The notes below the pieces were generated by a model. It saw nothing but the letters and a program-made list of their open reading frames with translations, did no database searches and was not told the DNA's origin. The translations under genes and the position numbers were made by a program. A stretch of 26,771 nucleotides of DNA from Propionibacteriaceae bacterium. GTDB lineage: Bacteria; Actinomycetota; Actinomycetes; Propionibacteriales; Propionibacteriaceae. Within the stretch, counting starts at the first letter, position 1, and every line of letters starts with the position of its first letter. The stretch covers positions 1-26,771 of the forward strand of contig CAJPNZ010000034.1 of assembly GCA_905372155.1 (NCBI GenBank), read 5' to 3'. Shown here piece after piece: positions 1-22,281 of the stretch.

Positions 1-3000
1 CTGCTCGTCGTGAAACTGGTCTCGCGGCTGGCCGCGGCCGGCATCCGGGTCGCCATGCGTGACGTGCTGCTGGCGCCGACCGTGCGTGGATTCCTCACCC
101 GTGCCCGTGGCGGGGCTCCGGCGACCGGCATCACGCAGGCACCCCGGCCCGCCGATGGCGTCGTTCCCATGTCAGGGGCTCAACGCAGGCTGTGGCTCAT
201 CGAGCAGATCGACGGCCCCTCGCCCGTCTACAACATTCCTGTTGTCGTCGACGCCGATGACATCGACCTCCCGGCCCTGCAGGCCGCACTCGGGGACGTC
301 GTCGCCCGTCACGAGCCGCTGCGAAGCGTGGTGATGCCGGGCGTCGAACCGGCGCAGAGGATCATCCCCGCGTCGGAGGCGGTCGCCCTGGTTCCGGCCA
401 TCGACGAGATCTGTACCCCGGATGCCGCAGCCGCCATCGATGCGGCGGCGCGTCACGTGTTCCGGCTCACCGAGGAACTGCCCGTGCGGGTCAGCGTGAT
501 CCGAAGCGGGAACGGTTGTTCGGTGGTCGTGGTGCTGCACCACATCGCCGCGGACGGCTGGTCCATGGAGCCGCTGCTGCGCGACCTGGAATCGGCCTAC
601 GTGGCCCGCTCGGAGGGGCGGGACCCACGACTGCCCCAACCGGCGTTGCAGTATCACGACTGGGCGCGCGCCGCGTCAGCAGCCGATCCCGCTCTCCTGG
701 CCGAACGGACCACGTGGTGGGAACACCGGTTGGGGTCGCTGCCGGAGGAGGTCACCTTCCCGCCGGATCGTGCGCGCGGCAAGGCATCCGGACGGGGGGC
801 GGGACAGGTCCGCACGGAGATCGACGCCGCGACGCAGCGCGGGTTGACGACCCTGGCGGGTAGGGCCGGCGTCAGTTCGTTCGTCGTGCTGCACGGTCTG
901 TTCGCGGCGCTGCTGAACCTTCACGGGGCAGGCGACGACATCGTGGTCGGTACCGTCACCGCCGGTCGCGACAGCAGCGCGCTCGAGGACGTCGTCGGGT
1001 TCTTCGTGAACACGGTGGTCCTGCGCAGCGATCTGTCGGGGGATCCGACCTTCGAGGGGCTGCTGGCCCGCCTGAAACTCTCCGATGCCGACTCCCTGGC
1101 GCATGCCGACGTGGCCTTCGACAGCGTCGTGGAACGCCTCAACCCGGACCGTTCAGGGGGACGCCATCCCCTTTTCCAGGTGATGTTCACCCTGCAGGAC
1201 CACCGCCGCGAGGCGATTCCGGGTGCGCTCTTCGACGTGGCGCGCGCCCGCAGCCTCGTCGTGGGGTCCAAGTTCGACCTCACCCTCACCCTGGAGGAGC
1301 GTCGCGACGGCATCCGCGTCACCGCCGACTACTCACGTGACCTGTTCGACGACGAGACCGCGACGGCGATCCTGCACAGATACGTCCTGCTCGCGCGGCG
1401 CGTCGTCGCCGATCCGTCGCTGCGCATGCACGAGCTGCGCGGCCACGCCCCCGGGGAGGCGGCGTTGCTGCGGTCCTGGGGGACGCCCACGAAGGTCGAC
1501 CCCGCACCGGCCGGCCTGGAGACCCTGTTCGCCGACGCGTTGCGCGTCGCCGGTGAGGATGCCCTCGCGGTCGAAGCGCCTGACGGCCGCCTCACCTATG
1601 GCGAGCTCGACCGTCGCAGCTCCCGGATGGCCGCGTGGCTGCGGACACGGGGCGTGGGGCCGGGCCACCGGGTCGGGGTGTGCGTGCCGCGCTCCGCCGA
1701 CACGATCGTCGCCCTGCTCGCGGTGGCCAGGGCGCAGGCGGTGCTGGTGCCGCTGGACGCCACCCATCCCGCCGCGCGCCTGCGCCGGCTGGTCGAGGAC
1801 TGCGACATGCGGGTGGTGCTGGCCGGAGGCGGGGGAATCGAGGCTCTGGAACGGGCCGGTACGAGAACCCCCGTGCTCGATCTGGCCGATGCGGACGGCG
1901 ACAGCTGCCTGCCGGAGGCCGCACCACGCGGAGGTGACGTGGCCTACATCATCCACACCTCCGGTTCGACGGGCGAACCCAAGGGAGTCGAGGTGCTCAA
2001 ACGCGGACTGGGCGCATTCGCCCGGGCGCAGGAGGAACGCTACGGCCTCGCCCCCGGGACACGGGTGCTGCAACTCGCATCCCTCGCCTTCGACGCATCG
2101 ATCCTGGAGCTCTGTCTCGCCTGGCCCGCGGGAGGCACCCTCGTCGTCCCGCCGCCCGGCGTGCTCGTCGGCGACGAACTGGCGCAGTGGTTGTCGCGCT
2201 GCGACGTCTCCCTGGTCACTCCGGGCGCCCTGGCCACGGTCGATCCCGCCGGCGTCGACGGGCTCGGCACCCTGCTGGTCGGCGCCGAGGCGTGCAGCGC
2301 CGAGCTTGTCGCACGGTTCGCTCCCGGACGCTCGATGTTCAACGCCTACGGCCCGACGGAGGCGACGGTCGCGGCCACGGTGTCCGGGCCGCTCGACACC
2401 GGTCGGGGCGCCCCTCCCATCGGGCGCCCGCTGGCCGGTGCGCGCCTGCTCGTGTTGGACTCCCTGCTGCGGCCGGTACCGATCGGGGTCGACGGTGAGC
2501 TCTACATCGGGGGACCCGGTGTCGCTCTCGGCTACCGCGATCGCGCAGGCCTGACCGCGACCCGTTTCGTCGCCGACCCCGATGGCGGCGGGGAACGGGT
2601 CTACCGCACCGGTGACGTGGTGCGCTGGAACCGTTCGGGAGAACTGCTCTACCGCGGCCGCAGCGACGACCAGGTCAAGCTGCGCGGCTTCCGGGTGGAG
2701 CCGGGCGAGATCGCCTCCGTGCTCCGTGCCGTCGAGGGGGTGGAGCAGGTGCACGTGATGGTCCGCGAGGACCGGCCGGGTCAGCCGGCCCTCGTCGTGT
2801 ACGTCACCCCGGCCGGGATCTCCACCGGCGCCGTGTTGGAGCGTGCCAGGGCCGAACTCCCCCCACACGCCGTGCCCTCGCACGTCATCGCGCTGGCTGC
2901 TCTCCCATTGACGACCAACGGAAAACTCGACCTCAAGGCACTTCCGGAACCCGGGAGCAGGACACCTGGTGACGACGTCGTCGCCCCGCTCACCGATGTG

Positions 3001-3255
3001 GAACGCACCATCTGCGAGGCCTACGAAACGGTCCTGCGATGCCCCGGGGTCGGGCGGATGACCGACTTCTTCGCCATCGGGGGGCACTCCCTGGCGGCGG
3101 CCCGGGTGGTTGCCGCAGTGGCGACCGCGGGCTGGTCGGTCAGCGTCCGCGACCTGTTCGAGGCCCCCACGCCGGCCGGGTTGGCGTCCCGAGCCGTCGC
3201 CGCTGCCGCACCGCGCCGTCCGCGTCCCCGCCTGACCCCACGCTCCCGCGTCTGA
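1..3255 (+). CDS. Nonribosomal peptide synthetase, C-terminal part: (T)-C-A-T, 5' truncated
   Basis: This is the tail of a larger NRPS. The frame is open from base 1, and the first codons (LLVVKLVSRL) look like the helix that directly follows the phosphopantetheine serine of a T domain, so the true start lies upstream; the GTG at 10 is only an internal codon. A complete module follows. The C domain spans about 160-1470, with intact HHIAADG at 538-558. The A domain spans about 1520-2960, with TSGSTGEPKG at 1957-1986, NAYGPTE, YRTGD and the catalytic lysine in NGKLD at 2923-2925. The T domain has GGHS with its serine at 3088-3090. Aligning to GrsA-PheA gives the specificity code D-A-L-L-L-G-A-V-A-K, which I cannot assign to a substrate. 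The protein ends in a short Pro/Arg-rich basic tail with no TE, so the chain passes to the next synthetase, whose gene starts 17 nt after this stop. Confidence 0.96.
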   Translation: MLVVKLVSRLAAAGIRVAMRDVLLAPTVRGFLTRARGGAPATGITQAPRPADGVVPMSGAQRRLWLIEQIDGPSPVYNIPVVVDADDIDLPALQAALGDVVARHEPLRSVVMPGVEPAQRIIPASEAVALVPAIDEICTPDAAAAIDAAARHVFRLTEELPVRVSVIRSGNGCSVVVVLHHIAADGWSMEPLLRDLESAYVARSEGRDPRLPQPALQYHDWARAASAADPALLAERTTWWEHRLGSLPEEVTFPPDRARGKASGRGAGQVRTEIDAATQRGLTTLAGRAGVSSFVVLHGLFAALLNLHGAGDDIVVGTVTAGRDSSALEDVVGFFVNTVVLRSDLSGDPTFEGLLARLKLSDADSLAHADVAFDSVVERLNPDRSGGRHPLFQVMFTLQDHRREAIPGALFDVARARSLVVGSKFDLTLTLEERRDGIRVTADYSRDLFDDETATAILHRYVLLARRVVADPSLRMHELRGHAPGEAALLRSWGTPTKVDPAPAGLETLFADALRVAGEDALAVEAPDGRLTYGELDRRSSRMAAWLRTRGVGPGHRVGVCVPRSADTIVALLAVARAQAVLVPLDATHPAARLRRLVEDCDMRVVLAGGGGIEALERAGTRTPVLDLADADGDSCLPEAAPRGGDVAYIIHTSGSTGEPKGVEVLKRGLGAFARAQEERYGLAPGTRVLQLASLAFDASILELCLAWPAGGTLVVPPPGVLVGDELAQWLSRCDVSLVTPGALATVDPAGVDGLGTLLVGAEACSAELVARFAPGRSMFNAYGPTEATVAATVSGPLDTGRGAPPIGRPLAGARLLVLDSLLRPVPIGVDGELYIGGPGVALGYRDRAGLTATRFVADPDGGGERVYRTGDVVRWNRSGELLYRGRSDDQVKLRGFRVEPGEIASVLRAVEGVEQVHVMVREDRPGQPALVVYVTPAGISTGAVLERARAELPPHAVPSHVIALAALPLTTNGKLDLKALPEPGSRTPGDDVVAPLTDVERTICEAYETVLRCPGVGRMTDFFAIGGHSLAAARVVAAVATAGWSVSVRDLFEAPTPAGLASRAVAAAAPRRPRPRLTPRSRV

Positions 3256-3272
3256 ACTTCTGGAAGGAAGAA

Positions 3273-15781
<12,509 letters not shown>

Positions 15782-15785
<4 letters not shown>

Positions 15786-18700
15786 CCCACACACCCATCC
15801 CCGACCCGGTGAGAACGCAGAGCGCCGTGGCCGTCCCACAGGAGCGCAGGAAGCAGTTGTTGGCCGAGCGGTTGCGCAGGGCCCGGTCGGTCCCCTCCGG
15901 TCCCGGCCCGCGGCAGGCCAACGCCGTCGTCCCGTTGGGTCCCGCCCAGACCGGGTTGTGGATCGAGGATCGCATGGACCCGGGGTCCGCCGCCTACGTG
16001 GTGGGTTTCGGCCTCAGGGTTCAGGGGCCGGTCGACCAGCAGCGGATCCGGGACGCCTGTCGTGCGCTGACGGCCCGCTACGACATCCTGCGCGTCAGCT
16101 ACCCCGCGGATGACCTGGGGGAACCGACGGTGGTGCTCCACGAGGACACCGGAGCGGAGGTTCCGGTCATGGATCTGCGTGGCGTCGACGACCCGTTGGC
16201 CTCGGCCGAGGAGGAGCTCTCGCGCATACTCGCAACACCGTTCGACGTCGTTGCCGGTCCTCTGGCGCGTTTCCACTCCTTGACACTCGCCGACGATGAC
16301 CATGTGGTGCTCTTCACGGCCCACCACATCATCGTCGACGGGTGGTCCGCGGAACTGCTGAAATCAGACCTGCGGAAGGCACTCGAACAGACCGTGCGCA
16401 ACGGCAGCATCGATCTGGGTGCGCGTCCCCTGCAGTACGAGGACGTTGCGGTGCACGAGGCCACGGCGGAGCGTGTCGCCAGACGCGAACGGGGATTGGC
16501 GCAGCAGGTGGAGAGGCTCGCCGGTTCCCGAAACCTGGAACTCGACATCGCCAGGCCGCGCCCGGCGGTCCTGTCCAGCCGGGGTCGCACCCACGAGTTC
16601 ACGCTCCCGACGGGGCTCGTCGAACAACTCAAGGCGCTGGCGGCCGCCGAAGGGGCCACCTTCTACATGGCCATGCTCGCGCTGTACCAGGTGCTGCTGG
16701 CCAAGCACTGCGCCCAACGAGACTTCGTGATCGGCACCTCCGTGGCGAACCGCGACGCCAGAGGGGTCGAGGACGTGGTCGGAAACTTCGTGAACATGGT
16801 GGCCATGCGTTCCCGGCTGGCAGGCAACCCGAGTTTCCGGGAACTGCTCTCCCGCAGCCGCGAGACCGCGCTGGAGGCGTTCGCCTCCCAGAACGTGCCG
16901 TTCGTCGACATCGTCAAGGCGCTCGCCCTGCCGCGGGTCGCCAACAATTCGCCGCTCTTCCAGGTCAGCCTGGCAGTCGATGAGCTGGCCACCGCCGTGA
17001 AACCCGTCGTGAATGGATCCGGTGCGCTCCGGTTCAGCGAGATCGGGGCCACCACCGAGGTCACCCATTACGATCTCGGACTGCACGTCTTCCGAGACCA
17101 CGACGGCCGCTATGTGGCGTCCTTGACATATCGCACCGACCTGTTCGACGCGTTCCGGATCAGGACGCTGGCCGATCGCCTGAAAATGCTGCTCGCCCGC
17201 GTCGCCGCAGACCCCGCGGCCCGTGTGCTCGACATCGACCTGCTCACCGACGCCGAACGTGACCTGGTCACGCGCGTGTGGGCGCAGGGACCGGCCCGGG
17301 ACGGTGCACCCGACCATACGCTGCACCAGCTGATCCGGCTCGGTGCGGACGGCGATCCGTCGCGTCCGGCGGTGGTCGAGGGCGACGAGACGATCACCGT
17401 CGGCCAGTTGCACGGGCGCGCCGACAGGATCGCCCTACGTCTGGCGGCCAAGGGGATCGGCCCCGATGCGAAGGTGGCCATTGCACTCAAACGGGCCATC
17501 CCCGCGGCCACCTCGATTCTCGGGGTGGTGGCAGCCGGTGGCGCCTACCTGCCGTTGGACCCGACCATGCCACGCGATCGGCTCGAGTACATCCTGGCCG
17601 ACTCCCGTGCTGCCCTGTGCATCCACGACGGCACCCTCGACGTGGACACGGACGTCGAGACCATCTCCTACGACGATCTCCTGACCGAGACGTCGGTCGC
17701 CGTGCCCACCCCGGCGGCTCCGGGCAACCTCGCCTACGTCATCTACACGTCCGGGACCACGGGCAGACCGAAGGGAGTGGAGGTCGAACAGCGCGAGGTC
17801 GTGCGCTATCTGCGGGACGTCTCCTCCGAGCTGGGTGTCGTGCGCGGCGGTTCGTACGCACTGCTGCAGTCGCTCGCATTCGACTTCAGCCTGCCGATGT
17901 TCTACCTACCCCTGGCGCACGGCGGCACCCTCCACGCCATGGATGGCCGCATCACGGGGGAGGAACTGGCGCAGTTCCTGGCACGCCACGAGGTGAACCA
18001 TCTCAAGATGACGCCCTCGCACTTGGCGGCGTTGACCGCCCAGGTGGATGCGGCAGCGGTCGCGCCGCGTCGCAGTCTGGTGCTCTCCGGCGAGGGTTCT
18101 CCCTCGCAGTGGATGCGTGACCTGGCGAGGAGCGTCGACTGCCGTGTCATCAACAACTACGGACCGACCGAGGCCATTGGAGCCTGCACCGCCACCGAGG
18201 TCACTCCCGACGTCGAGACTCTCGAGGCGGTGTGGCCGATCGGCTCTCCGATGCCCGGCGTGCGGACCTACGTGCTCGACGACCGGCTGCGCCCGGTGCC
18301 ACCGGGGGTGCGCGGGGAGCTGTACATCTCCGGTCGCCTGGCGCGCGGCTACCTGTCACGCCCGGGCATGACCGCGTCGCGTTTCGTCGCCGACCCGCTG
18401 AGCGGTGCCGGCGAACGCATGTACCGCACCGGTGACGTGGTGAGCTGGCGTCCTGACGGGCAGCTGGCCTTCCACGGACGCGCCGACGACCAGATCAAGA
18501 TCCGCGGCTACCGCGTCGAACTGGGCGAGGTCGAATCCACCCTGGCGACCATGGACGGCGTCGCCCAGTGCGTCGTCGACCTGCGGGGCGAGCCGGGGCA
18601 CGAGCGGCTGGTGGGTTGGATCCGGTGGGCCGAGGGTGCCACACCCGTCGCCGATGCCGGCATTCGTGACCACCTGGCGCGTACCCTGCCGGACTACATG

Positions 18701-21385
18701 ATTCCCAGGGCCTACGCCACGGTGGACGTGTTCCCGACCAAGGGGCACGGCAAGGTGGACCGGGCCGCCCTGACCGAGCCGGAACGCGGCGTGGTCGCGG
18801 CACCCGACGTCGCTCCCCGCACCGAGCTGGAGGCGGGTCTCGCTGCCGTCTACGCCGACCTGCTGGACATCGAGATCCCCAGCGTGGTCGCGGACTTCTT
18901 CGACCTGGGAGGCGACTCGTTGCTGGCGACGAAGGCCGTTTCCCGCGTCAGGAAGATCGTGGGGGACGAGGTGGCCGTCGCCGTGATGGACATCATCTCC
19001 AACCCCACGGTCGAGAAACTGGCGGGTCTGATCGAGGACAGGCGAGGCGGCGGTGGCACTGAGAGCCGCCTGCTGTACGAGCTCACCGAACCGCTCGACG
19101 CCGGGAAGAGGGTCGCGTCGATCATCGCCGTTCCCTACGGTGGTGCGAACGCCAGCGTCTTCAGCGATCTGGCCAGGGCACTTCCGAGGGGATACTCCCT
19201 CCACTCCGTGGAGCCACCGGGCCACGACGTGGCTCTGGGCGAGGAGGTTCTCCCCGCCACCGAGGTGGCCGCTGCCGTCGCCGACGAGATATGTCAGCGG
19301 ATCGACGGCAGGCTGATCATCTACGGGCACTGCGTTCCCGGATCCGCCGTGGCCACCGCCGTCGCGGAGGAACTCGCCCGCAGGGGGCGTGACATCGAGG
19401 CCCTCTACGTCGGGGGTGCCTTTCCCGTTGCCCGACCGGCCAACAGGATTCTCGCGACCCTGGCCAGGTGGTCCGCCCGGGACCGGCTCACCGCCGACAG
19501 GAACCACACCAACTGGTTGGCCGGCATGGGGACCGACATCAACGCCATGGACGAGGAACACGCGGCCCACATGGTCAAGGCCATGCGCCAGGACGCCCGG
19601 TTCGCGGAGGACTACTTCACCGACGTCTTCAGCGGCGACGTGCAACGCATCCAGGCCCCGGTGATCAGCGTCATCGGTGAAGCCGATCAGGCCACCCGCT
19701 TCTGGGAGGAACGCAGTGACGAATGGTCCGTGTACTCCGACCGGACCGCGTCCGTCTGCATCCAGGACGCCGGCCACTACTTCCTCAACTACCGACCCAA
19801 CGAACTGGCCGAGATCATCACCACGGTGCACAGGAGGATCGAGGAACACACGGAGTTCGGTCTCACCCGTGCTGCCCGCGGGCACGCCGCGACGTGGTGG
19901 CTGCACGACAGCCGGATCGCGAGAGAAAAGGCCAGACCCGGCCACCAGCCCAGGCTCAGGTCCGTGCTGCAGGGCGGTCGGGAATCCGCCGACCCACTAC
20001 CCGGACTGGGGAAGTTCGCCATCATCGCATCGGGGCAGATGATCTCGTTCACGGGATCGACGTTGACCGAGTTCGCGTTGCCGCTGTGGGTGCTGACCCA
20101 GACCAACGACCTGGTGCTCTTCGGGATCGTCGGGGTGCTGGGAGTCCTGCCGAACCTGATCGTGTCCCCCATCGCGGGTGCGATCGTGGACAGGTCCAAT
20201 CGCCGCACGCTCATCATGATCTTCGACGCGGCCTGCATGGCCATGCTCGCGCTGCTCCTGTTGTTGACGATGACCAACACCATGGAGCTGTGGAACATGA
20301 TGCTGGCGTTCGGTCTCGTGGCCTGTGCCGTCACCTGTCAGCGTGTGGCCTTCCAGTCCGCGCTGCCGCAGATCGTTCCGAAACGCTACCTGGGACACGC
20401 GAACGGCATGCTGCAGTCCGCCATCGGGGCCGCGAACTTCGTCGCCCCATTGTTCGGGGTCGGCCTGCTCGCCGTCTTCGGGCTGCCGGGAATCCTGGCT
20501 TTCGACGTCGTGTCCTACGTGTTCGCGATCGCTACCGTCGCCCTGATCCGTTTCCCGGCCGCCATGCCGGAGGTCCCGGAGTCCGTGTGGGAGGAGATCC
20601 GCGGTGGTTTCCGGTTCTCGATGCGCAACAGGTACTTCCGCTCCATGCTGCTGTACTTCGCGCTGATCAACCTGTTCCTGGCCCCCCTCCTCTCGCTGGT
20701 CGCTCCGCTGGTGCTGACCTTCGCCTCCCTGAGCGAGGTGGCCGTCGTCACGGCGGTCTCCGGTGGCGCGGGCATCCTCGCTGGAATCGTGATGAGCATC
20801 TGGGGCGGCCCACGCCGCCGCCGCATGGACGCAGTGCGCGTGATGTCGGCGGTGCTGGGAATCTGTGCCCTCATCATCGCTTCCCGACCTTGGTTGCCGC
20901 TGGTGTGCGTGGGGATTTTCGGGTTGGCGGGATCGATCCTGCTGGTCAACGGTGTCGTGATGACGATCATCCAGACGAAGGTGCCGGCCCGCCTCCAGGG
21001 TCGCGTGTTCGCGATCAACACGATGGTGTCCACCGCGAGCGCGCCGCTGGGCTTCGGCGTGCTGGCCCCCCAGGGCACCGCTCTGATGGAGTGGCTGATG
21101 GCGAATGTTCCCGGCGCCGAACCCGCGGTCCACGCGGTGCTGGGTGACGGCCCCGGCCGCGCCATCGCCTTGGTCTATGTGGTGTGCGGCCTGGTCGTTC
21201 TCGCCCTGGTGATCTCCACGAGGCGGTGGCGCGCCCTGGTCCGGTTCGACGACGAGGTGCCCGACGCGCGCCCGGATGATCTCATCGGCCTGGCGCAGTC
21301 CAGGTCGCGTCGCGACGGTGGGATGGATGTCGTGCGCACGATCGAGGAGACCGGGACCCTGGAGCTGGAGAAGGTGGGTTCCTGA
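15782..21385 (+). CDS. Terminal NRPS module fused to thioesterase and MFS exporter (C-A-T-TE-MFS)
   Basis: A 1867-residue fusion that should add the last residue, release the peptide and export it. The ATG at 15782 overlaps the previous stop and has GGAGGGA upstream. The N-terminal 47 residues are charged. The C domain has HHIIVDG at 181-187. The A domain has TSGTTGRPKG at 656-665, FDFS with D701, NNYGPTEA near 790, YRTGD near 881 and K991. The T domain has GGDS with S1046. An alpha/beta-hydrolase TE (about 1098-1350) has C1184 in GHCVPG, D1302 and H1332. A basic linker leads to twelve hydrophobic helices (about 1412-1814) typical of an MFS drug/siderophore-type exporter, and a 53-residue hydrophilic tail. 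The pocket code is D-F-P-K-V-S-N-G-A-K, unassigned. No stop or frameshift separates the enzymatic and transporter parts, so the terminal module is probably tethered to the inner face of the membrane. Confidence 0.95.
19060..19850 (+). other. Type I thioesterase domain with cysteine nucleophile
   Basis: This alpha/beta-hydrolase domain sits between the last T domain and the MFS domain. The nucleophile elbow reads GHCVPG, with cysteine (codon 19331-19333) instead of serine and proline where GxSxG has its second glycine. An aspartate in GEADQ (codon 19685-19687) and a histidine in GHYF (codon 19775-19777) complete a triad. Cysteine thioesterases are known in a few NRPS, for example ObiF (beta-lactone formation) and SulM (beta-lactam formation). 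Whether this one hydrolyses, macrocyclises or makes a strained ring cannot be read from the sequence. Confidence 0.8.
20010..21225 (+). other. MFS exporter domain, 12 predicted membrane helices
   Basis: Twelve hydrophobic segments can be counted between residues 1412 and 1814 of the fusion. A GAIVDRSNRR loop follows helix 2, matching the conserved MFS cytoplasmic motif A region, and a WGGPRRRR loop follows helix 8. This pattern fits the MFS group containing EntS-like siderophore and macrolide exporters. The expected role is proton-driven efflux of the finished peptide. Confidence 0.88.
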
Positions 21386-22161
21386 TGTCGAGACGCCAGG
21401 AATGGCTGCGGGACTACGGCGCCACCGGTCCCTGCCCCGGTGCCCGGATGGTGTGCTTCCCCCACGCCGGGGGGACCGCCAGCGCATACGCCGCATGGCG
21501 GGACGGGCTCGCAGGGGGCGTGGAGGATGTGGAACTGGTCGCCGTGCGCTACCCGGCACGTGAGGACCGTCTTCTCGACCCCCCGGTGCCGTCCCTTCGC
21601 GCCATGGCACGGATGGTCGCCGCCGATCTGGAGAACCTGCACGCCGAGAAGTCTCTCCCGCTGGTGCTGTTCGGGCACAGCATGGGCGGATCCATCGCCC
21701 ACGAGGTGGCGGTGCTCCTGCGCGGGGCTGGGCTGCCCGTCGTGCTGCTGCTGGTCTCCGCGAGGCTCCCAGCGGCGGCACTCACGCCGGGACGACACCA
21801 GTCCGACGAGGAGCTGGCCGCGATGCTGTGCGACATGGATCCGGGCACCGGTGAGGTGTTGAACGATCCGGAGCTGCGCGAACTGGTGTGGCCCGCGATC
21901 CGGGCCGATCACGATGCGACGAATCGGTACCACGGTCATCGGCTTCCTCGTCTGGACGTCCCCATCGTGGCATTGGGCGGACACGGCGATGATCGTGTCG
22001 ATCCGAAGGCCCTGAGCTCGTGGAAGGAATGCACCGATGCCGAGTTTCGGATATCTCTCTTCGAGGGTGGACATTTTTACTACCGTGAGGACCTGGAGAG
22101 GTTCCTGAGCATCGTCAGCGTTCACGTATCCGGTGCCGTGGCCGCTTTTTCCCGCGGCTGA
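21385..22161 (+). CDS. Type II (editing) thioesterase
   Basis: A 258-residue stand-alone alpha/beta hydrolase of normal length for the NRPS type II thioesterase family. These enzymes remove wrong acyl groups from phosphopantetheine arms and so regenerate stalled T domains. Visible features are the N-terminal FPHAGG oxyanion-type motif, GHSMGG with nucleophile S99, an aspartate pair D202-D203 in GHGDD, and H230 in GGHFYY. Its ATG overlaps the stop of the NRPS-MFS gene by one base (TGATG), so it is co-translated with the synthetases. Unlike the TE built into the previous protein, it keeps the usual serine nucleophile. Confidence in the family is high. Confidence 0.96.
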   Translation: MSRRQEWLRDYGATGPCPGARMVCFPHAGGTASAYAAWRDGLAGGVEDVELVAVRYPAREDRLLDPPVPSLRAMARMVAADLENLHAEKSLPLVLFGHSMGGSIAHEVAVLLRGAGLPVVLLLVSARLPAAALTPGRHQSDEELAAMLCDMDPGTGEVLNDPELRELVWPAIRADHDATNRYHGHRLPRLDVPIVALGGHGDDRVDPKALSSWKECTDAEFRISLFEGGHFYYREDLERFLSIVSVHVSGAVAAFSRG

Positions 22162-22176
22162 AACGGAGTCGTGAGC

Positions 22177-22281
22177 ATGCGTGACGAGAAATTTCGGGAG
22201 CGGTCTCGCGTCAACGGGACAGCCCTGGTGTCGCTGTTGTTCCCGAACCACGTTTTCTACCAAGAGGAGGTTTACTGGTGA
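22177..22281 (+). CDS. Possible 34-residue small peptide coupled to the CPBP protease
   Basis: This short open frame begins ATG at 22177, with GGAG at 22165-22168 and an 8-nt spacer, and lies just after the type II thioesterase stop. The peptide has a charged N-terminus (MRDEKFRER), a short hydrophobic centre, and an aromatic C-terminus ending LLFPNHVFYQEEVYW. Its TGA (22279-22281) overlaps the GTG start of the CPBP gene in the form GTGA, the same coupling used elsewhere in this operon. Most third positions are G or C. I recognise no family. It could be a precursor or signal peptide acted on by the protease, a small membrane-associated partner, or only a translated leader, since its last codons also form the AGGAGG ribosome site of the next gene. 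A GTG at 22171 in the same frame is too close to the GGAG to be the better start. Confidence 0.5.
   Translation: MRDEKFRERSRVNGTALVSLLFPNHVFYQEEVYW
22265..22270 (+). promoter_or_regulatory. Strong ribosome binding site for the CPBP gene
   Basis: A perfect AGGAGG lies 7 nt before the GTG at 22278, supporting that start codon. It lies inside the last codons of the 34-residue open frame, so ribosomes finishing that frame would cover the site. Confidence 0.8.

Noticed and set aside
3039..3272. Earlier start for the four-module synthetase
   Set aside because: The extra 78 residues overlap the T domain of the previous gene and have no domain character; ATG 3273 has a ribosome site and begins at the C domain.
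19723..21147. 474-codon + strand frame inside the MFS region
   Set aside because: It is an Arg/Gly/His-rich shadow frame, whereas the other frame gives twelve membrane helices.
22171..22176. GTG start for the small peptide
   Set aside because: It lies only 2 nt after GGAG, while ATG 22177 has the normal 8-nt spacing.
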